A DNA stretch of 10,535 bases from Pseudomonadota bacterium (lineage in GTDB: Bacteria > Pseudomonadota > Alphaproteobacteria > Caulobacterales > Caulobacteraceae). The notes under the pieces were generated by a model. It was not told the origin of the DNA. It made no database searches and saw only the letters and a list, made by a program, of their open reading frames with translations. Position 1 is the stretch's first letter, and the number at the start of each line of letters is the position of its first letter. The stretch lies in assembly GCA_023434015.1 (NCBI GenBank), contig JAEYTM010000276.1:1-10535 (forward strand), in the 5' to 3' direction. Below, in pieces: positions 6,850 to 10,535 of the stretch. Both the position numbers and the translations under genes were made by a program.

Positions 6850-8223
6850 ATGATGCACGCGCGTTTCGTCTCGGGCCCAGCGGCGCGGAGCGCTGCGATC
6901 GCCGCGGTTCTGCTGGCGGCCGGCGCCCCCATGACCGTGCAGGCCCAGTCTTTGCGCGGGCCGCTCGACGCCACCCCCTCGCCGCTGGCGGCGCCCGCCG
7001 CGGCCCCGCAGCCCGCGGCTCCCTCACCGATGTCAGAATCGGTGGCCGCCGTGGTCAACGACGACATCATCTCGACCTATGACCTGGCGCAGCGGATGCG
7101 CCTGCTGATCGCCACCTCCGGCGTCCAGCCCACGCAGGAAACCCTGCCGCAGTTCCAGCGTGAAGCGCTGGTGTCGCTGGTGGACGAGAGCTTGCAGCTG
7201 CAGGAGCTCCGGCGCGTCGAACGCGACCAGAAGATCGACATCATCGCCACCGACGAAGAGGTGGTCGAGGAACTCACCTCCATGGCCCAGCAGAACAACC
7301 TGCGGCCGGAGGCCTTCATGTCGATGCTCCGCAACCAGGGCATCGGCCCGGAAACCCTGAATCAGCAGATTCGCGCCCAGATGAGCTGGCAGCGCTGGAT
7401 CCGCGGTCGTTACGGCTCGCGCCTGCGGATCGGCGAGGACCAGATCAAGGCCACCCAGGTCCGCATGGCCGCCGCCGCCTCAAAGCCGCAGTACCAGGTG
7501 AGCGAGGTCCTGCTGGACGCCAACCGCGTCGGCGGCATGGACGTCGCCATGCAGGGCGCCGCCCAGCTGATCGCCCAGCTGCAGCAGGGTGCGCCCTTCC
7601 CCGCGGTCGCGCGCCAGTTTTCGGCCGCCTCGACCGCGGCGTCGGGCGGCGACGCCGGCTGGATCGGCCAGGGTGAGATGCCCCCCGAGGTCGAGGCCGT
7701 GCTGGACGGCCTGCGGCCCGGCCAGATCTCGCCGCCGATCGCGGTGAAGGACGGGGTCTACATCATCTACCTGCGCGACAAGCGGGCGGGCGCGGGCCAG
7801 AATCTGGTTAGCCTGAAGCAAGCGGCCGTCGCCCTGCCCGCCAGCGCCAGCGCGGGCGACATCGAAGCCGCCCGCGTGAAGCTCGAGGCGGTCCGCACCG
7901 CCGCCACCGGCTGCGGCGACTTCGAAGCCGTCGCCGGCCGCGCCCAGGGCGTGGTGGCCGGCGACCTCGGCGAGGCGGAGATCACCGACCTCGCCCCGCA
8001 GTTCCGCGAAGTCGCCGAGACCCTGGAGACCGGCAGCATCTCCGCCCCGATCCGCACCGGCGCCGGTCTGCACCTGGTGGCGGTCTGCGGCAAGCGCGCG
8101 GCGGGCAACGACGCGGCCGATCACGACCAGATCGAGAACCGGCTGATGGGCCAACAGCTGAGCATGATCGCGCGCCGTTACATGCGCGACCTGCGCAACT
8201 CCGCGACCATCGAGACCAGGTGA
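6850..8223 (+). CDS. surA: Periplasmic chaperone SurA, parvulin-type peptidyl-prolyl isomerase
   Basis: A 457-residue periplasmic chaperone that escorts unfolded barrel proteins, including LptD, to the Bam machinery. Order of parts: signal peptide ending VQA (residue 32); a Pro/Ala-rich linker; a SurA N-terminal domain from about 61 (SVAAVVNDDIISTYDLAQR) to 205; a first parvulin domain (about 212-316) with the signature GGDAGWIGQGEMP (266-278); a second, degenerate parvulin-like domain (about 318-416); and a short C-terminal helix. Only two cysteines exist, C355 and C413, both in the second domain. The start is uncertain: in-frame ATGs occur at 6796 (overlapping the lptD end by 11 bases and giving a 475-residue protein), 6838, 6850 and 6853. 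I chose 6850 for its compact signal peptide and an AGGA 12 bases upstream, though 6796 has a GGGCGGA nearby. The stop overlaps the pdxA GTG. Confidence 0.92.
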   Translation: MMHARFVSGPAARSAAIAAVLLAAGAPMTVQAQSLRGPLDATPSPLAAPAAAPQPAAPSPMSESVAAVVNDDIISTYDLAQRMRLLIATSGVQPTQETLPQFQREALVSLVDESLQLQELRRVERDQKIDIIATDEEVVEELTSMAQQNNLRPEAFMSMLRNQGIGPETLNQQIRAQMSWQRWIRGRYGSRLRIGEDQIKATQVRMAAAASKPQYQVSEVLLDANRVGGMDVAMQGAAQLIAQLQQGAPFPAVARQFSAASTAASGGDAGWIGQGEMPPEVEAVLDGLRPGQISPPIAVKDGVYIIYLRDKRAGAGQNLVSLKQAAVALPASASAGDIEAARVKLEAVRTAATGCGDFEAVAGRAQGVVAGDLGEAEITDLAPQFREVAETLETGSISAPIRTGAGLHLVAVCGKRAAGNDAADHDQIENRLMGQQLSMIARRYMRDLRNSATIETR

Positions 8224-9227
8224 GCCCCCGCCCACTCGCTCTGACCCTCGGCGATCCGGCCGGCGTCGGGCCGGAGATCGTCGTCAAGGCCTGGAACGCG
8301 CTGAGGGCGAGAGGACCCGCCTTCGTCGTGGTCGGCGATCTGCACGCCCTGGCGTCGGCGTCCGGGGCCGGGGCCTCGATCCTGCGCGCCGTGACCTCCG
8401 CGGACGAGGGCGCCGCGCTGTTCGCCGACGCCCTGCCGGTCCTCGATCTTCCCTTGCGTTCGCCGGTGGTGGCCGGCCAGCCTTCTGCGCTGGCCGCACC
8501 CGCCATCGTCCAGTGGATCGAGACCGCCGTGGGCCTGGCCCTGTCCGGGCAGGTCGGCGGCGTGGTCACCGCGCCGATCGCCAAGGCGCCGCTCTACGAG
8601 GCCGGCTTCAGCTTCCCCGGCCACACCGAGTTCCTGGGCGAACTGACTGCCGCGGCCCCCTACGAGGGCGCAAGAGGCCCGGTGATGATGCTGACCGCCC
8701 AGGATCTGCGCGTCACCCTTGTGACCGTGCATGAGCCGATCTCGCGCGTCCCCGCCCTGCTCAGCGTCGAGAAGATCGTCGAGGCCGGCCTGGTCACCGC
8801 CCAGGCCCTGCGGCGGGACTTCGGGATCGACGCCCCGCGCGTCGTGGTGGCCGGCCTCAACCCTCACGCGGGCGAGCAAGGGACCATCGGCCGCGAGGAG
8901 TTGGAGATCGTCGCCCCGGCCGTGCGCGCGTTGCGCGACCTCGGCGTCGACGCCTCCGGCCCCTTCCCCGCCGACAGCCTGTTCCCCCAGGAGATGCGCG
9001 CGCGCTACGATGCGGCCCTCTGCCTCTATCACGACCAGGCGCTGATCCCGGTGAAGATGCTCGACTTCTGGGGCGGGGTGAACGTCACCCTGGGTCTGCC
9101 CATCGTGCGCACCTCGCCAGACCATGGCGTCGCCTTCGACATTGCCGGTCGCGGCGTTGCGCGCCCCGACAGCCTGATCGCCGCCCTCCACCTGGCGGAC
9201 GCCCTGGCCCGGCGTCGGGCCGCCTGA
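8220..9227 (+). CDS. pdxA: 4-hydroxythreonine-4-phosphate dehydrogenase
   Basis: A 335-residue cytoplasmic enzyme (E. coli PdxA: 329) of the DXP-dependent pyridoxal phosphate pathway. It oxidises 4-phosphooxy-threonine with NAD(P)+; after decarboxylation the product is joined with deoxyxylulose phosphate by PdxJ. Family marks are all present: TLGDPAGVGPEIVVKA near the N-terminus, TAPIAKAPLY and GHTEF (H135, substrate side), and the three metal-binding histidines H171 (VTVHEP), H216 (NPHAGE) and H271 (YHDQ), with spacing of 45 and 55 as in E. coli. The PDHGVAFDIAG segment lies near the end. The start is GTG at 8220, overlapping the surA TGA as GTGA, and this gives the expected N-terminus. It ends TGATG, sharing one base with the ksgA ATG. 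The surA-pdxA-ksgA order is the same as in E. coli. PdxJ is not in view. Confidence 0.97.
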   Translation: MSPRPLALTLGDPAGVGPEIVVKAWNALRARGPAFVVVGDLHALASASGAGASILRAVTSADEGAALFADALPVLDLPLRSPVVAGQPSALAAPAIVQWIETAVGLALSGQVGGVVTAPIAKAPLYEAGFSFPGHTEFLGELTAAAPYEGARGPVMMLTAQDLRVTLVTVHEPISRVPALLSVEKIVEAGLVTAQALRRDFGIDAPRVVVAGLNPHAGEQGTIGREELEIVAPAVRALRDLGVDASGPFPADSLFPQEMRARYDAALCLYHDQALIPVKMLDFWGGVNVTLGLPIVRTSPDHGVAFDIAGRGVARPDSLIAALHLADALARRRAA

Positions 9228-10060
9228 TGTCCACGACCCTGGACACCCTGCCGCCGCTACGCGACGTGCTCGCCGCGCACGGCCTGATGGCCAAGAAGTC
9301 ATTCGGCCAGCATTTCCTGCTGGACCTCAACATCACCCGCAAGATCGCCCGCCTGGCCCACCTCCAGCCCGGCGACCGGGTGATCGAGGTCGGTCCGGGC
9401 CCCGGCGGATTGACCCGCGCCCTGCTGGAGACCGGCGCCCGGGTCACCGCGGTGGAAATGGACGAGCGGTTCCGGCCGCTCCTCGACGAACTGGCCGGCG
9501 CGGCCGACGGGGCGCTGTCGCTGGTATTCGCCGACGCCCTCAGGATCGACGAGGCGCAGATCGCCCAGGGCGCTCCGACCCATGTGGTCTCCAACCTGCC
9601 CTACAATGTCGGCACGGCGCTGCTGATCAAGTGGCTGACCGGACCCTGGACGCCCGCCTCCTTGACACTGATGTTCCAGAAGGAGGTCGCCGACCGCATC
9701 ACGGCGGCGCCCGGCGCCGAGGCCTATGGACGGCTGGCTGTCATCGCCCAGGCGACCTCCGAGGCTCAGGGCGTGATGGATGTGGGCGCGCGGGCCTTCA
9801 CGCCCCCGCCAAAGGTCGATTCCGCCATTGTGCGGCTGACGCCGCGGCCCGACCGACCGGCGCCAGCCCGCCTGGACGCCCTGCAGAAGGTCACCGCCGC
9901 CGCCTTCGGTCAGCGCCGCAAGATGTTGCGGTCCAGCCTCAAGGTCCTCGGCGGCGAAGCGTTGGTGGTCGCCGCCGGCCTGGACCCACAAGCGCGGGCC
10001 GAGACCGTGGACACCGCCGGCTTCCTGGCCCTGGCCGACGCCTGGCTGGCCGCCCGCTAG
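9227..10060 (+). CDS. rsmA: 16S rRNA dimethyladenosine transferase RsmA/KsgA
   Basis: A 277-residue S-adenosylmethionine-dependent methyltransferase (E. coli: 273), also called ksgA. It dimethylates two adjacent adenines (A1518 and A1519 in E. coli numbering) in helix 45 of 16S rRNA and acts as a late checkpoint of 30S assembly; loss gives kasugamycin resistance. Visible motifs: KKSFGQHFLLD (23-33), the SAM-binding loop EVGPGPGGLT (54-63), acidic E77 in VEMDERF that should hold the ribose, the ADAL segment with D103, and catalytic motif IV NLPY (123-126). The C-terminal domain contains FTPPPKVDSAIVRL and the helix with AAFGQRRKMLRSSL. All expected catalytic residues are present. It is the last gene of the tight plus-strand run; the apaG and apaH genes that follow in E. 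coli are absent here. No strong intrinsic terminator follows. Confidence 0.97.
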   Translation: MSTTLDTLPPLRDVLAAHGLMAKKSFGQHFLLDLNITRKIARLAHLQPGDRVIEVGPGPGGLTRALLETGARVTAVEMDERFRPLLDELAGAADGALSLVFADALRIDEAQIAQGAPTHVVSNLPYNVGTALLIKWLTGPWTPASLTLMFQKEVADRITAAPGAEAYGRLAVIAQATSEAQGVMDVGARAFTPPPKVDSAIVRLTPRPDRPAPARLDALQKVTAAAFGQRRKMLRSSLKVLGGEALVVAAGLDPQARAETVDTAGFLALADAWLAAR

Positions 10061-10141
10061 CCGGACCGTCAGCGCGTCAGCTCATAAACCCCTCCAAGGT
10101 TTACCCGCACCGTGAGTTCGCCGGGCGACAGGCTGGATGCA

Positions 10142-10169
10142 TTGACCACCACGTCCGACGCGCCATAGC
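10142..10169 (+). promoter_or_regulatory. Candidate housekeeping promoter for the glycine-zipper gene
   Basis: TTGACCA (10142-10148) matches the Caulobacter-type -35 TTGACGS at its first five positions. After a 13-base spacer, in the normal range, GCCATAGC (10162-10169) matches five of the seven defined -10 positions (GCTANAWC). The predicted leader is about 97 bases. A second -10-like box, GCTCTATC (10193-10200), matches six of seven but has no good -35 partner. These were matched by eye. Confidence 0.38.
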
Positions 10170-10258
10170 CGACCGGTGGCGCCCGCGCTCTCGCTCTATC
10201 TGCGATCTCGGGGGATCGTCTTGCGTAGACCTGCGTTCCGGGGGCCAGAGGCGCCATT

Positions 10259-10263
10259 AGGAG
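10259..10263 (+). promoter_or_regulatory. Ribosome binding site of the glycine-zipper gene
   Basis: AGGAG lies 9 bases before the ATG at 10273. It is the strongest Shine-Dalgarno match among the plus-strand genes here and fixes this start, which also opens directly into a signal peptide. Confidence 0.75.
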
Positions 10264-10272
10264 ACGAAAATC

Positions 10273-10535
10273 ATGCGAACTCATGTCCTGGCCGTGGCGG
10301 CCGTGGCGGCCAGCCTGAGCGCCGGCCACGCCCCGGCCTTCGCCCAGAGCGGTTCGCCGCTCGGCTCACTGTTTTCATGTGACAACCCCGGCAACCGCGA
10401 CCGTACCGGAGCCGTCGTGGGCGGCTTGGCGGGGGCCCTGCTCGGCAGTCAGATCAGCAAGAACGAACGCACCCTCGGCGCCATCGTCGGCGCCGGCGTC
10501 GGGGCGGCGGCCGGCAACTACGTCGGCGGCCGGAT
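10273..10535 (+). CDS. Secreted glycine-zipper protein, N-terminal part (runs off the right edge)
   Basis: 87 codons are visible and the frame is still open at the window edge. The product begins with a signal peptide (MRTHVLAVAAVAASLSAG..., cleavage probable after AFA, residue 24). After a short Ser/Gly linker with a single cysteine (C36) come two very regular glycine-zipper helices: glycines at 46, 50, 54 and 58, then at 69, 73, 77, 81 and 85, separated by the polar hinge SQISKNERTL (59-68). This is the pattern of Gly-zipper 2TM (17 kDa surface-antigen-like) proteins of the cell envelope, where the hairpin inserts in or packs against a membrane. C36 is not in a lipobox, so the protein is probably not a lipoprotein. 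The start is supported by AGGAG at the right distance. The function is unknown; an envelope structural or stress role is inferred only from the family. Confidence 0.85.
   Translation, partial: MRTHVLAVAAVAASLSAGHAPAFAQSGSPLGSLFSCDNPGNRDRTGAVVGGLAGALLGSQISKNERTLGAIVGAGVGAAAGNYVGGR

Larger units (their letters stand above)
10061..10272. other. 212-base spacer between rsmA and the glycine-zipper gene
   Basis: No convincing gene is seen. There is no GC stem with a T-tract to mark an rsmA terminator. Only short inverted repeats occur: AAACC/GGTTT near 10086-10102 and CGATC/GATCG near 10203-10217. A minus-strand open frame ending at 10069 crosses the spacer, but it lacks a ribosome site and has weaker GC bias at third positions than the neighbours. 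The spacer probably holds the promoter of the gene on its right. Confidence 0.5.

Noticed and set aside
7480..9302. Minus-strand open frames of 251 and 374 codons opposite surA and pdxA
   Set aside because: Both are complements of well-supported genes and show the same Gly/His/Asp/Val-rich antisense composition.
10061..10110. Possible rsmA terminator (AAACC/GGTTT inverted repeat)
   Set aside because: The stem has only 5 pairs, is not GC-rich and is not followed by a T-tract.
1..10535. CRISPR arrays, insertion sequences, attachment sites, tRNA or rRNA genes, toxin-antitoxin or defence genes
   Set aside because: No direct-repeat array, transposase-like frame, cloverleaf or rRNA segment was seen by eye. 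All sizeable supported genes are housekeeping or envelope genes with uniform composition.

Overview
The window is GC-rich DNA with almost gapless coding and a very strong preference for G or C at third codon positions. Gene content, order and protein style point to an alphaproteobacterium, most likely a member of the Caulobacterales such as Caulobacter, Phenylobacterium or Brevundimonas. This placement is an inference from gene order and protein features; no marker was compared. I see no mobile element, tRNA, rRNA, CRISPR array or sign of recent transfer. This is chromosomal housekeeping DNA, mainly for building the outer membrane.

Left part, minus strand (1-2004): three genes read leftwards, pepA (M17 leucyl aminopeptidase), holC (DNA polymerase III chi subunit) and the first 26 codons of a small lipoprotein gene that leaves the window. 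pepA and holC are 20 bases apart, and holC overlaps the lipoprotein gene by ATGA.

A 163-base divergent spacer (2005-2167) separates pepA from the rightward genes and must hold the promoters for both directions.

Centre and right, plus strand (2168-10060): six tightly packed genes that probably form one operon, lptF, lptG, lptD, surA, pdxA and ksgA/rsmA. LptF and LptG are the inner-membrane permease subunits of the lipopolysaccharide exporter. LptD is the outer-membrane translocon and SurA is the periplasmic chaperone needed to fold LptD and other barrels. PdxA makes a pyridoxal phosphate precursor, and KsgA dimethylates 16S rRNA late in small-subunit assembly. Three junctions overlap (GTGA at lptF/lptG and surA/pdxA, TGATG at pdxA/ksgA), so translation is probably coupled. 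Only the 74-base lptG-lptD gap leaves room for an internal promoter. In E. coli these genes sit in two separate places (pepA-holC divergent from lptFG, and lptD-surA-pdxA-ksgA elsewhere); here the two blocks are joined.

Right end (10061-10535): a 212-base spacer with a candidate promoter, then the start of a secreted glycine-zipper protein gene cut off by the window edge.

I found no undescribed system. The points most worth a second look are the three-cysteine pattern of LptD, the degenerate second parvulin domain of SurA with its only two cysteines, the very regular glycine zippers at the right end, and the regulatory spacers.
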